From positions 1 through 20,184 of the forward strand of contig CAZIVO010000064.1 in NCBI GenBank assembly GCA_964542765.1: 20,184 nt of DNA, in the 5' to 3' direction. This document shows positions 7,139 through 15,117 of the stretch, one piece after another. The translations under genes and the position numbers were made by a program. The notes beneath the pieces are model-generated. The model worked only from the letters and a program-made list of their open reading frames with translations, was not told the origin of the DNA and did not search any database. Position 1 is the stretch's first letter; every line of letters begins with the position of its first letter. Source of the stretch: CAZIVO01 sp964542765 (GTDB taxonomy: Bacteria > Planctomycetota > UBA1135 > UBA2386).

Positions 7139-9361
7139 TCACCGCAGTAAGGGAGGGGGAAACTGCATGTGCACCAGGGGTGGATCTGCGCCTGTCACAT
7201 CGATGGTGCCGACAGTCCCTGTCTGCAGGACTTCGATACCCTGGTGCTGCGCGATGATGGCCTGGACTGTTCTCGATTCTCCGTCACGGTTGGAGACCAG
7301 AGCGAGATCGGGTTGCACGAAATCGAGGAGTTCTGCCGCGTGGGTATTGGAGCGGCCATGATGGGGCAAGACCAGGAGGTCAGCCTCGCCGGCATCCGGC
7401 CGCTGCAGCCAGGCGGCGACGCCCGCCTCGAGGGGATCACCGGGTACGAGTGCAACGAAACTCCCCAGTTCGAGCCGCACCCACAGGCTGTGATCATTAT
7501 CGTTGTTCGTTATCGACGAGGGAGGCACAAGAGGAAGGGTGATCGATACGTCCGCTCCGATATCGATGCGGTCACCCGCATCGAGAAGATCGACCTCGAC
7601 ACCGTGACTGCGCAATTGCTGGATCGTATCTCGGCCGGCCATTCGTGCGGGTGCTACAGCTCGGAGGATGGAGACGTTCTGGAGCAATCGGTGGATGCCG
7701 CCGACATGATCGTGGTCGCCGTGTGTGAGAATCAAAAGATCGATGCTTCGCGCCGGCAGGAGAGCATCGCGGACGGCACGTGCTGCGCGCTGCGCCTGGC
7801 CGAGGCTCCCGCAGTCGATCAATACCGATCGGCCATCGCGCAAGGTGGTCAGGCAAGCTTGGCCATGCCCAACGGCCAGGAGTTTGAGGCCCGGAGATGG
7901 CGATGGCGGGGGCAGGAAGTGTGGCAATGACATGGCGGCACAGAGCAGCGCGACTCCACGGCGGTTTGGTCGATATGTCAGGCAGAGCAGGCCGAAGAGA
8001 CCGAAGGCCAGGAGAAGACTCGAGGACGGCAGGCTGTTGGCCCGGATCGGTGCCATCGGCAAGAGAGCGATTGCACGCACCGCCTCGCAGTAGCCGCAAG
8101 TGAGGCCGGTGAGAGTGGGGGTCAGCAGGATGGCGAGTCCGGAGATCACCATTCCCAGGGTCGAAAGAGTCAGCCCGAGGGCCAGCATCAAAGCCACGAG
8201 CGGAGCCAGTAAAGGAGTCGCGAAAATGGTCCAGGGCGCGATCTGGCCGAAGTACAAAAGCGTCAAGGGCGCGGTCGTCAAGGTTGCCCAGCAGGAAGCA
8301 AGGAATGGTGTGAGCAGCCAGCGCCGATGCCAGGTCTCGGATCGAAAAGCACCCGACAAGACCAGGCCGATGACCGCGGCATAACTCAGGCAGAAGCTGG
8401 CACTGAACAGGTCTCGGGGAACGAAGAGGGCGGTCAGGAGTGCGGGTAAGGCGAGTGCTGTGGTCGCGGTCACCCGGCGACCGCGAGCGGCGGCGGCGAG
8501 CACGATGATGAAGGCCATGACCGCACGGAAGACGGGCGGTTCCATGCCGGTGATCGCACCGTAGAGAAGGAGGAAGGCCGCGCAGAGTCGTCGATACCAT
8601 CGCGAGGCCAGGGGCGAGCGGCCCAGTAGAGATGTGTAGAGGAGCCCCAGCATCCAGCCGAGCATGCTGGCGTGGGCTCCCGATACAGCCAGAAGATGGG
8701 CGAGTCCGGTCGCGCGATGAGCGTTCTGTAGATCTTCGGGCATGGGCGGCCCATCGCCCAGCACCAGATGGCACAGGAGGGTGCCGGCTTCGCCGTCGAT
8801 GCAATCGAGGATCGAGGCTTCGAGCGTGATCCGACAGGCTTCGACAAGGCGGGTGAGGGATGGAGGGCCCGTGATCCTTGTGAGGGCACCGCGAGCGGTT
8901 TCGATGATCGGTGGCCGGCCATGGCGTTGTCGGTTCGATTGTTCGGTGAGGCGGGCCGGGCCACGCAGGGTGTCGCCCGGCAGGACATCGATCCTTCCCT
9001 CGACCACGCACAAGAATTCGCCGGCGTCGTTGGCCAGTCGCAAGATGGTCTGGTTCCGTCCAGGGTCGTGGCGCTGACCGGGCAAGACGCTTGCATCGAT
9101 CCAGACGGGGCCGGGTCTGGGCGACAGGATGCTTGGTTCAGGCAGGCTCACGGCGCCGAGGGCTGCCGGGACAGCCAGCAGCCAGCTTCCTGTTTTTTTG
9201 CGCCACAGACTCCCGCTGATGGCTGCCAGACTGCAGGCCACGGCCGCCAGAAGCCCGAACTCGCGAGACAGGAGTGCTGCTGTACAGGCGCAGGCCGTCG
9301 CCATCATCAGAGCCGATGGCTCCCGCAGGCCACGAGGCCTCTCGATCGCAAAGATCTCCAC
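7139..9361 (-). CDS. comEC: ComEC/Rec2 family DNA-uptake channel protein
   Basis: A 740-residue polytopic membrane protein with the standard ComEC layout. It has N-terminal membrane helices (about 20-72), a soluble DUF4131/OB-type region (about 85-180), and the multi-helix competence domain with its signature HRATGLAHLLAVSGAHASML at 215-234. A C-terminal metallo-beta-lactamase-like domain has LILTHGDHDHVGG (metal-binding His/Asp 547-552), VPGD (Asp642) and LPHHGRSNTH (His 667-668). ComEC carries incoming single-stranded DNA across the inner membrane during transformation, and the C-terminal domain is proposed to be a nuclease. Length is typical. The start is GTG 9361 with a poor SD; ATGs at 9307 and 9304 are alternatives that keep all membrane helices. 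No other competence gene is in the window. It faces away from coaD. Confidence 0.95.
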   Translation of the reverse strand: MEIFAIERPRGLREPSALMMATACACTAALLSREFGLLAAVACSLAAISGSLWRKKTGSWLLAVPAALGAVSLPEPSILSPRPGPVWIDASVLPGQRHDPGRNQTILRLANDAGEFLCVVEGRIDVLPGDTLRGPARLTEQSNRQRHGRPPIIETARGALTRITGPPSLTRLVEACRITLEASILDCIDGEAGTLLCHLVLGDGPPMPEDLQNAHRATGLAHLLAVSGAHASMLGWMLGLLYTSLLGRSPLASRWYRRLCAAFLLLYGAITGMEPPVFRAVMAFIIVLAAAARGRRVTATTALALPALLTALFVPRDLFSASFCLSYAAVIGLVLSGAFRSETWHRRWLLTPFLASCWATLTTAPLTLLYFGQIAPWTIFATPLLAPLVALMLALGLTLSTLGMVISGLAILLTPTLTGLTCGYCEAVRAIALLPMAPIRANSLPSSSLLLAFGLFGLLCLTYRPNRRGVALLCAAMSLPHFLPPPSPSPGLKLLAVGHGQACLTTLRDGRSVLIDCGSLGQAQRAARAVRDALLPARSIDLLILTHGDHDHVGGIHRLLQNVSILRAVAPARMAGRDTIQQLRSHGVEVDLLDAGDRIDIGADVSITLPLVPPSSITNNDNDHSLWVRLELGSFVALVPGDPLEAGVAAWLQRPDAGEADLLVLPHHGRSNTHAAELLDFVQPDLALVSNRDGESRTVQAIIAQHQGIEVLQTGTVGTIDVTGADPPLVHMQFPPPLLR

Positions 9362-9470
9362 CCCCGAGCAGTGGCCATGCCCGCATGCCGGTTACCAGAT
9401 CGAGGTCATCCTGGATGGAGGGCGGTTTCGACGCAGTTGTCGAGGCCTCGTTCCATTACCATGCCCGGCC
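9362..9470. promoter_or_regulatory. divergent intergenic region between comEC and coaD
   Basis: A 109-base spacer between divergent starts that must contain, or closely flank, both promoters. No convincing promoter boxes are seen. The coaD reading frame stays open across it, but the predicted residues there look unlike protein, so I treat it as non-coding. Confidence 0.3.
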
Positions 9471-9962
9471 ATGGTCCGAGTCCTTTACCCGGGAAGCTTC
9501 GATCCGCCCACCAGTGGGCATGTCGATCTCGTCGAGCGTGCCCTCAACCTTTTCGAGGAGGTCACCGTTGCGGTCGCTGCCAATGCGGCCAAGCAACCTC
9601 TGTTCTCGGTCGAGGAACGCTGTGATCTGTTGGCCGAGGTCTTGCCGCGAGATCCCAGGCTCAAGATCACCTCTTTCAGTGGTCTGGTGGTGGATTACTG
9701 CCGGACAGGGGACTTCGGCGCGATCTTGCGGGGGTTGCGCACGGTTTCGGACTTCGAATACGAGTACCAGATGGCTCTGACCAATCGCCACATGGATGAT
9801 CGTGTCGAGACGGTTTTCGTCATGCCGAGCGCGCGTTATTCCTATGTTTCCTCGTCACTGATCAAGGACATTGTCCGGCATGGTGGTCCGGTCAGTGATT
9901 TCTTGCCGGAGATTGTCGAGCAACGCATTCGTGCGCGCATGGAAGAACGCGCTGGAGATTGA
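9471..9962 (+). CDS. coaD: phosphopantetheine adenylyltransferase
   Basis: A 163-residue enzyme of the nucleotidyltransferase superfamily that joins ATP and 4'-phosphopantetheine to give dephospho-CoA, the penultimate step of coenzyme A synthesis; cytoplasmic. The start motif VLYPGSFDPPTSGHVDLV includes the TxGH-type ATP-binding signature. It continues with FGAILRGLRTVSDFEYEYQM and ends with the C-terminal SYVSSSLIKDIV motif. Length matches the family (about 160), which fixes the start at ATG 9471; the frame is open further upstream, but the added residues are not CoaD-like. There is no SD before it. The downstream ridA reading frame begins 3 bases after the stop, suggesting one transcript. 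Confidence 0.97.
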   Translation: MVRVLYPGSFDPPTSGHVDLVERALNLFEEVTVAVAANAAKQPLFSVEERCDLLAEVLPRDPRLKITSFSGLVVDYCRTGDFGAILRGLRTVSDFEYEYQMALTNRHMDDRVETVFVMPSARYSYVSSSLIKDIVRHGGPVSDFLPEIVEQRIRARMEERAGD

Positions 9963-9965
9963 CCG

Positions 9966-10451
9966 ATGATCACGAAGCAACTACTTCTTCTTCTTCCCTT
10001 TCTGGCGTCGGGCTGCATCCTGGCGATCGGGAATGATGGGGGCTATTCCGAGCATGAAAAAGGAGACCTCGTGAGACTCGAAGCAATCCATACCGATGAC
10101 GCACCTGCCGCGATCGGCCCCTACAGCCAGGCCGTGGTGGCCGGTGATATCGTGTTTTGCTCGGGGCAGATCGCGCTGGATCCGAAGTCTGGTGAAATCG
10201 TTGGTGCCACCGCGGCGGAACAGACACGGCAGGTCCTGCAAAATCTCGCGCAGGTGGTTGCAGCAGCAGGTTCCAGTATGGATCAGGTGGTTCGCACGAC
10301 GATCTTCCTCGCCGACATGGGTGACTATCCGAGTGTCAACGAGGTCTACGCCGAGTTCTTCCAGGAGTTGAAGCCGGCGCGTGCCTGCGTGGCCGTCAAG
10401 ACCCTGCCCAAGAACGTGCTCGTCGAGATCGACTGTATCGCTACCAGGTGA
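9966..10451 (+). CDS. ridA: RidA family enamine/imine deaminase with lipoprotein-like N-terminal extension
   Basis: RidA hydrolyses reactive enamines/imines such as 2-aminoacrylate, a damaging by-product of PLP enzymes. The core, from the GTG at 10071, gives 126 residues with all hallmarks: APAAIGPYSQAV, FCSGQIALDP, then KPARACVAV with the carboxylate-binding Arg (Arg104 of the core, equal to Arg105 of E. coli RidA) and LVEIDCIA with the partner Glu119. The same frame extends upstream 35 codons to ATG 9966 and reads MITKQLLLLLPFLASGC, a plausible lipoprotein signal with a lipobox-like LASGC. Both starts have an SD: GGAG at 9954-9957 for ATG 9966 and AAGGAG at 10060-10065 for GTG 10071. The standard cytoplasmic enzyme is the safe reading; a lipid-anchored long form is possible. 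It follows coaD by 3 bases and overlaps the next gene by 4. Confidence 0.93.
   Translation: MITKQLLLLLPFLASGCILAIGNDGGYSEHEKGDLVRLEAIHTDDAPAAIGPYSQAVVAGDIVFCSGQIALDPKSGEIVGATAAEQTRQVLQNLAQVVAAAGSSMDQVVRTTIFLADMGDYPSVNEVYAEFFQELKPARACVAVKTLPKNVLVEIDCIATR
10060..10073 (+). promoter_or_regulatory. internal Shine-Dalgarno and GTG start of the canonical RidA core
   Basis: AAGGAG at 10060-10065 with a 5-base spacer before GTG 10071 is the strongest ribosome-binding site in this gene group. It lies exactly where a normal-length RidA should begin (VRLEAIHTDDAPAAIGPY). It decides between a 126-residue and a 161-residue product. Confidence 0.65.
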
Positions 10452-11545
10452 AGCCACCACGCCAGCGGATCGGTCGCCACCTGACGGCGGTCGTGGTGAC
10501 ATTGCTGGTGATCTTGTTGCCGGCGCTGGTCGGCGGCAGCGGCATCGATGCCGTTCCACATCCGGCAGAGCGGGCGGCACTCGGCCTGGACGGAGAAGGC
10601 GTTGGCGCGGTCAGCCTGCCGGCGCAGGCTTTCTATCAGATCTTTGCACCTCTCGAAGAAGTGCGTGCTCGGCCCCGAGAAGTTCTGCCCGGGGCCCGGC
10701 TTGCCAGTCTCGTCATTCTGATGGCGGCGACAGGTTTGTTTTACCTGGCTCTGGTCGTCGTCAGGGGACGTGTCACGGCCCTCGCGTCTTGCCTGGCCCT
10801 GGCCTTTTTGCCTCCGATTGCTCACGAGGGATACGTTTTGCGGCCCGAACTCCCGTCACAACTGTTCAGCCTGTTCGGGCTCCTGCTGTCCGTCAGCTTG
10901 CCGGTGATGGCGCGCCCGCGTCCGGGAGTTTCGGTGGTTTGGCGTCACTGCTCGGTGATCGCGGTGGTCGTGTTCGCAAGCGTGCTGTTCGGTCTCGCCA
11001 CTGCCTGTCAGCCTCGATCGGGCTTTCTGCTGCTCCTGCCCGGAGGCTGTCTGGCTCTCTTGACGGGGACTGTGTTGCTCGCCTATCCGCGATGGGTTCG
11101 TCGACGAGGGTGGCTGCGATTGCCGGTCCATGCTGGATCGCGACGGCTTCTGCTGTGGCTTTCGTTCAGCCTCGTTGCCATGACCGCGACTTTTTTGATG
11201 CTGGAGAAGGGAGTCGAGGGTGATGTGCAGAAACTCGTTCCGAGCATCTCCTCCGTGAGTATCCTCCCACCGTTCTTGCCGTTGGCGATCGTGATGGCTG
11301 GTTTGGCCGGGATTGGTTTGCTGACGATGTCAATCGGAGTGGGGGCCAAGATCAGCAGGCAAAGGCGGATCACTTCCGATGCAGTCCTGCTCGTTTACGT
11401 CGCAGCCATGCTCTCGCAGGCCGCGTTTGCTCCGGCAGGGATCGATGCTTTGGCGGGAGCCTTTGCCCTTGCTGTTCTGGTGGGCGATGGCGGTGTCCTT
11501 CTCCTGAGGTCGGCGCTGGTGTTTCATGTTGCGCGCCATTCCTAG
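10448..11545 (+). CDS. polytopic membrane protein of unknown function
   Basis: A 365-residue hydrophobic protein with about ten membrane helices (roughly 11-30, 84-105, 108-123, 135-154, 167-187, 191-213, 233-251, 272-297, 311-329, 334-354). A soluble loop of some 50 residues (about 31-82) follows the first helix. This layout, and the pairing of two helices around RGRVTALASCLALAFLPPI, recalls GT-C type (ArnT/PMT-like) membrane glycosyltransferases. However, the protein is shorter than that family, and I do not see the usual acidic 'DE' catalytic pair in the first loop, so this is only a weak resemblance. The start is GTG 10448, overlapping the ridA stop by 4 bases (GTGA), which suggests translational coupling. 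It is convergent with the methyltransferase gene 32 bases downstream. Confidence 0.8.
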   Translation: MKPPRQRIGRHLTAVVVTLLVILLPALVGGSGIDAVPHPAERAALGLDGEGVGAVSLPAQAFYQIFAPLEEVRARPREVLPGARLASLVILMAATGLFYLALVVVRGRVTALASCLALAFLPPIAHEGYVLRPELPSQLFSLFGLLLSVSLPVMARPRPGVSVVWRHCSVIAVVVFASVLFGLATACQPRSGFLLLLPGGCLALLTGTVLLAYPRWVRRRGWLRLPVHAGSRRLLLWLSFSLVAMTATFLMLEKGVEGDVQKLVPSISSVSILPPFLPLAIVMAGLAGIGLLTMSIGVGAKISRQRRITSDAVLLVYVAAMLSQAAFAPAGIDALAGAFALAVLVGDGGVLLLRSALVFHVARHS

Positions 11546-11577
11546 TCGGCGTTTGCTGCGGACCGGTCGCTGGAGGT

Positions 11578-12471
11578 TCAGTTCACGGCAATCAGCATTC
11601 CGAAGGCGTCCGGGAGTTTCTGCTCGCGCATCAACCGGTCTTCTTCGCGGAACAAGGTCATCAACAAGTGGTTGTGTTCCCAGTTGTCAGGGTGAAAGGT
11701 GTCGAGCTGATAGCTGAGGACCGGCTGGAGGAGGCTGCAACCCGCGCCGCGATAGGACTCGATCTGCAGCTCGGAGCTTTCGCAGGTGGCGACGATTTCC
11801 TCGGATCGCACGGCTTCGGAAGGATCTATGGAGATGAGTTCATCGAGATCGACCGGCACGATGCTCGTGTGGTGGACCTTGTGCTGTTCGGGCAGGATCT
11901 CGTTGAGTATCCGATTGCCATGCTCGATCTGTAACGAGGTCCACTGGAATCGATTGGGTCCGATGTACTCCTGCGCAATGACCGCTCCGCCAGGGTTCAG
12001 ACCGTGGCAGCATTGCTGCCAGAAGTTCTCGAGTTCCTCGATATGGTGTATCGCGCCGAGGCCGAGGATCACGTCGAAGGAATCTGCGTCCAGCGCCAAG
12101 GCGTTGAAGTTGCCGGTTTCCAGAGTCAGGTTGGAGACTCCCTCTTGCGCGGCTTCTTTCCGGGCTCGTTCGAGGGTCTTGCGAGCGATGTCGATTCCGA
12201 GAAAGTGGCGGTCGGGCAGTGCTTGCGCGATGGCTATTTCCTTGGCTGCGGTCCCGCAGCCGACGGAGAGGACGTGGGAACCTGGCCGGGTGCGTCTCGC
12301 AATCTCGTCGATGGCGACATCCATGTGTGAGCGCATTTCGCCGAAGGCGCGCAGCGAGATGTAAGCTTCGATCAAGGGGTGGTCGAGGAAGGAGTCCAGC
12401 GCGTCGGCGCCGTGGCTCTCATCCCAGAACTCGGCGGCTCGTTTGCGTTGTTCTTGCCGGTCGTCGGTCAT
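11578..12471 (-). CDS. class I SAM-dependent methyltransferase
   Basis: A 297-residue protein with the Rossmann-type methyltransferase fold. Motif I VLSVGCGTA is at about 67-75, the acidic end of strand 2 lies in FLGIDIA (about 90-96), and SFDVILGLGAIHHIEEL is motif IV and following (about 131-147). An Asn-rich step (NFNALALDADSFD) precedes it. It transfers a methyl group from S-adenosylmethionine; the acceptor is unknown. Its start ATG overlaps the stop of the glycosyltransferase by 4 bases (ATGA), so the two are probably co-translated, and a glycan or glycolipid acceptor is a reasonable guess. The last 110 residues lie outside the conserved core and may shape the acceptor site. It converges with the membrane protein gene. 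Confidence 0.9.
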   Translation of the reverse strand: MTDDRQEQRKRAAEFWDESHGADALDSFLDHPLIEAYISLRAFGEMRSHMDVAIDEIARRTRPGSHVLSVGCGTAAKEIAIAQALPDRHFLGIDIARKTLERARKEAAQEGVSNLTLETGNFNALALDADSFDVILGLGAIHHIEELENFWQQCCHGLNPGGAVIAQEYIGPNRFQWTSLQIEHGNRILNEILPEQHKVHHTSIVPVDLDELISIDPSEAVRSEEIVATCESSELQIESYRGAGCSLLQPVLSYQLDTFHPDNWEHNHLLMTLFREEDRLMREQKLPDAFGMLIAVN

Positions 12472-13820
12472 TCGTCGGTTTCTTCCCTGGATTCGATGAT
12501 GCCACGGTGGCGCAGCGCCAAGCGCTCGCGTGCTTCGAAACGGCGATACTCATGTTCGAGATGTCCCTCGACATCGAAGCGGTCGATACTGCTCGGGGGG
12601 CCTTCCTTGACGACTTCCTGGTAGAGATTTTCGAGGAAGTCGACATTGTCCTCGAACTGACCAGGCGGCTGACAGGCTTCGCGCATCGCCGAAAGGCGAG
12701 TGGGGTCATCGAGCAGAGCATCCAGTCGGCTTGCGAGGCCTTGCACATCGGTGGGAGAGAAGGACTCACCGCTTCCGCCGATGCGTTCGGGGTAGGCTCC
12801 AAGATCCGAGACCAGTGTGGGCCAGCCAAGCATTTGCGCCTCGTCGAGAACGAAACCGTAGGTCTCGCTCGCTTTCGATGGGAAGATTGCGAGATGACAC
12901 TCCAGTGATTCGAGATCCGAAGATTCGAAGGCTCCGTGCCGGGTCACGGCGAGGCCGCGTGCGAGTTCGTCGAGCCGCGTGCTGAATTCGGCGTCGGAGC
13001 AATCTCCGAAGATGTCGAGGGTGACATCATCACGGTGACGCATCCTCGCGATCGCCTCCAGGAGGAGATCCGAGCCCTTGTAGGGGGCTTGGTGCCCCCA
13101 GGTGGCCAGGCGCAGGGGTGGTGGTGGTGATGGCTGCGGGGCATGCGAAAGTTTGTGCCAGGAGCGGAACGGATGACTCAGAAAGCGAGAGTCATCGATG
13201 CCGGTTGCCTGCGCCAGGGAGCGGCCGTGGGAGCCCGACAGGACGAGCACTCGATTGGCGAGTTCGAATTCATTGATGAAGTCGTCGCGATAGAGTTGAA
13301 GGCCGCGCGCCAGTTCATCTTCTCCCCACCAGAAATCAGCTGCGAGGCATCGATTGCATGTCGTGGGGAGGATGGGGTCTGTGCAGAAACTGTGGTCGGG
13401 AAGAAGCCGAAAGGCAGTCGGACAGGTCGAGAAGAAGTCATGCAGCGTGGCGATCGCGGGGATGCCGAGACGGTTGACCTGGCGGATGAGGTCGCGGCTG
13501 AGCCGGAACCAATGCTGAACATGAACGATATCGGGTCGTTCGGTTTCGATGATCTCGGCAAAACGTTTGGAGACGCCGGGATGCCAGCTCTTGTCCCAGC
13601 GCTCGAAGTAGATGTCATCGCGGTGAAGTCTGAGCACGCGGAACCCATGCGAGTGATCGTCTTCGATGTCGATCTCAGAGCGCATCTCCAGGGTTCCTGC
13701 GATGACAACCAGTTCATGGCCTCGCTCGGTGAGGTGCTGGCACAGCGCCTGCGTGTATCGTTCGGTTCCGCCAGAGGCCAGTTCGGGGGGAAAGCCATGG
13801 ACGACCTGGGCAATCTTCAC
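12468..13820 (-). CDS. GT4-type (GT-B) glycosyltransferase
   Basis: A 450-residue retaining glycosyltransferase of the GT4 type, predicted to move a sugar from a nucleotide-sugar donor; cytoplasmic or membrane-peripheral. The N-terminal domain opens with VKIAQVVHGFPPELASGGTE (Gly-rich acceptor loop). A middle segment has four spaced Cys (133, 146, 155, 158) near TLHDFFSTCPTAF, seen in many GT4 enzymes. The donor domain has LRLATWGHQAPYKGSDLL and the EX7E motif Glu319/Glu327 in SETYGFVLDEA. The start is GTG 13820, which overlaps the TlpA-like gene's stop by 4 bases (GTGA). A longer frame to 14144 exists, but its extra residues lie inside the upstream gene and resemble no protein. A charged C-terminal tail (about 410-450) is extra to the fold. 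The middle gene of the TlpA-GT-methyltransferase unit. Confidence 0.93.
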   Translation of the reverse strand: MKIAQVVHGFPPELASGGTERYTQALCQHLTERGHELVVIAGTLEMRSEIDIEDDHSHGFRVLRLHRDDIYFERWDKSWHPGVSKRFAEIIETERPDIVHVQHWFRLSRDLIRQVNRLGIPAIATLHDFFSTCPTAFRLLPDHSFCTDPILPTTCNRCLAADFWWGEDELARGLQLYRDDFINEFELANRVLVLSGSHGRSLAQATGIDDSRFLSHPFRSWHKLSHAPQPSPPPPLRLATWGHQAPYKGSDLLLEAIARMRHRDDVTLDIFGDCSDAEFSTRLDELARGLAVTRHGAFESSDLESLECHLAIFPSKASETYGFVLDEAQMLGWPTLVSDLGAYPERIGGSGESFSPTDVQGLASRLDALLDDPTRLSAMREACQPPGQFEDNVDFLENLYQEVVKEGPPSSIDRFDVEGHLEHEYRRFEARERLALRHRGIIESREETDE

Positions 13821-14938
13821 CGCTTCAGCGCCGCCTCGATCGCCTCCTTCATTTCCTGAATTCCTCGCGGATTGGCCGGGAACAGGTTCATCGCCGCGAT
13901 CTTGCCATCTCGGCCTATCAACAGCAGGTGCGGAATTGCTTCCACGTTGTAGCGTAGCGCGGCTTCGGACATCCAGCCGTTGCCGCCGAACACCTGACGC
14001 CAGCGGATCTTCTTGTCCGCAATGGCCTTGTTCATCTCCTTGAGATTCTCGTCGAGGGAGATGCCGAGGATATCGAAGCCTTGTTCGTGGTAGTCCTCGT
14101 ACATCTGGTCGAGGGTGGGGGTGACTCTCATGCATGGCAGGCACCAGGCCGCCCAGAAATCGATCAGCACGACACGCCCCTTGTAATGGTCGATGCCGAA
14201 TTCCTTGCCGGTTGTGTCCGTCATCTTCATGGGGGTGGCGACCGAGCCGATCTTGAAGTTGCGCGCCTTGATTCGGTCGGCGGCTATTCCACCCCAGTGA
14301 GTGTTTGGAAATGTCTTGGCCAGCGCTTCGAGAGCCTTGTCGTAACTATGTTCGGGAAGGTCTTCGCGATCACGGTTTGCATCTGCTGCGAGCCACTCGA
14401 CATGCGCACGATCCTCGTCGTTGGTGGCAGCTTGCCGACAGGTTTCTATCAAGTGTTCACCCTTTTCAGTTTCGATGAGCACGGTGAGCAGCAGACGAGC
14501 CATCATCATCTGGTCTTCGAGAGATTCCTTTTTCGAAACAGCGGTATCGATCCACGTCTGCTTGATCTTTGTCAGCCCCATCTGACCGGCGAGTTGGGCG
14601 GCAGTCAGCAAGAGGAACCCGGGCGCGGCATCGGCATCGAAACTGTGGAGAACCTGCTTTGCCTCTTCATCCTTGGAGAGGTTGAGGTAGACGTCGATGA
14701 GCATGATTCGAGCATTGAACTGATCGAGGCCTTCAGCTTCGTGTTCGATGAAACTGGTGAGTTCCGTGGCGAGTTCCGTGGCGAGCTTGCTCAGTCCGTC
14801 ACGATTCCCGCCGGATCGAAAGATCTCTTGCTGGCGTTGGCGGAATTCGGAGTCGATGGTCGCCAGAGTTCGTTTGGGAGGAACGGTCTGGGCGGCGACC
14901 GTAAACGAGAGGAGGATCGTCGCGGCGAGGAGTTTCAT
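13817..14938 (-). CDS. secreted TlpA-like thioredoxin-fold protein
   Basis: A 373-residue exported protein with a signal peptide (MKLLAATILLSFTVAA, predicted cut before Gln17). A long helical, TPR-like N-terminal region (about 25-225) is followed by a TlpA/ResA-type thioredoxin domain (about 228-373). That domain begins GSVATPMKMTDTTGKEF, holds the active-site Cys pair in FWAAWCLPCM (Cys266, Cys269) and has the cis-Pro at EAIPHLLLIGRDG (Pro336). Such proteins reduce disulfides in the periplasm, for example in cytochrome maturation, or have substrate-specific roles; the target is unknown. It is the first gene of a minus-strand unit in which each following gene overlaps by 4 bases. The combination with a glycosyltransferase and a methyltransferase is unusual. 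No strong SD precedes ATG 14938. Confidence 0.93.
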   Translation of the reverse strand: MKLLAATILLSFTVAAQTVPPKRTLATIDSEFRQRQQEIFRSGGNRDGLSKLATELATELTSFIEHEAEGLDQFNARIMLIDVYLNLSKDEEAKQVLHSFDADAAPGFLLLTAAQLAGQMGLTKIKQTWIDTAVSKKESLEDQMMMARLLLTVLIETEKGEHLIETCRQAATNDEDRAHVEWLAADANRDREDLPEHSYDKALEALAKTFPNTHWGGIAADRIKARNFKIGSVATPMKMTDTTGKEFGIDHYKGRVVLIDFWAAWCLPCMRVTPTLDQMYEDYHEQGFDILGISLDENLKEMNKAIADKKIRWRQVFGGNGWMSEAALRYNVEAIPHLLLIGRDGKIAAMNLFPANPRGIQEMKEAIEAALKR

Positions 14939-15117
14939 CGGGTTCTCATACGAGGTGGCGAGATAAAAGCTCCAGCCTAAACCGCCGGGTCGCCTTGTCG
15001 AAACGATTCCGAGAGGCCTGTCGGAGGTCTGTTGCGGTCGAATCAGCCATCCCGAGGGATGCTGGTTGTCTGCGGATGAGGTGAAAGCCCTTCTTCTCGG
15101 GCTTTCCTGGCGGTTTC
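14939..15117. promoter_or_regulatory. divergent intergenic region between tlpA-like gene and ABC ATPase gene
   Basis: At 179 bases this is the widest non-coding gap in the window, between divergent genes. It holds a clear inverted repeat close to the ABC start (15083-15106, listed separately). Otherwise I see no convincing promoter boxes or open frame. Confidence 0.4.
15083..15106. promoter_or_regulatory. 8-bp perfect inverted repeat in the ABC ATPase leader
   Basis: GAAAGCCC (15083-15090) and GGGCTTTC (15099-15106) form a perfect 8-bp stem with an 8-base pyrimidine loop, ending 11 bases before ATG 15118. It has no U-tract on the plus strand, so it is not a standard terminator. It could be an operator or an RNA hairpin close to the ribosome-binding region. 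Confidence 0.4.

Noticed and set aside
7572..9011. 479-codon minus-strand open frame
   Set aside because: It is the same strand as comEC in another frame; the product is Arg/Pro/His-rich noise, while comEC has clear domain signatures.
9129..9470. Upstream extension of the coaD reading frame by 114 codons
   Set aside because: It lies mostly over the start of comEC on the other strand, the residues are low-quality (Arg/Pro/Gly/Ser rich), and CoaD has its standard start and length at 9471.
10381..11223. 280-codon plus-strand frame overlapping ridA and the membrane protein
   Set aside because: An alternative frame of the membrane protein gene, with Arg/Gly/Ser-rich composition and no start signal.
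13821..14144. Upstream extension of the glycosyltransferase frame
   Set aside because: It lies inside the TlpA-like gene on the same strand in another frame; the GT4 fold begins at GTG 13820, which overlaps the upstream stop by 4 bases.
14081..14980. 299-codon plus-strand frame
   Set aside because: It is antisense to the TlpA-like gene, which has a CLPC active site and signal peptide.
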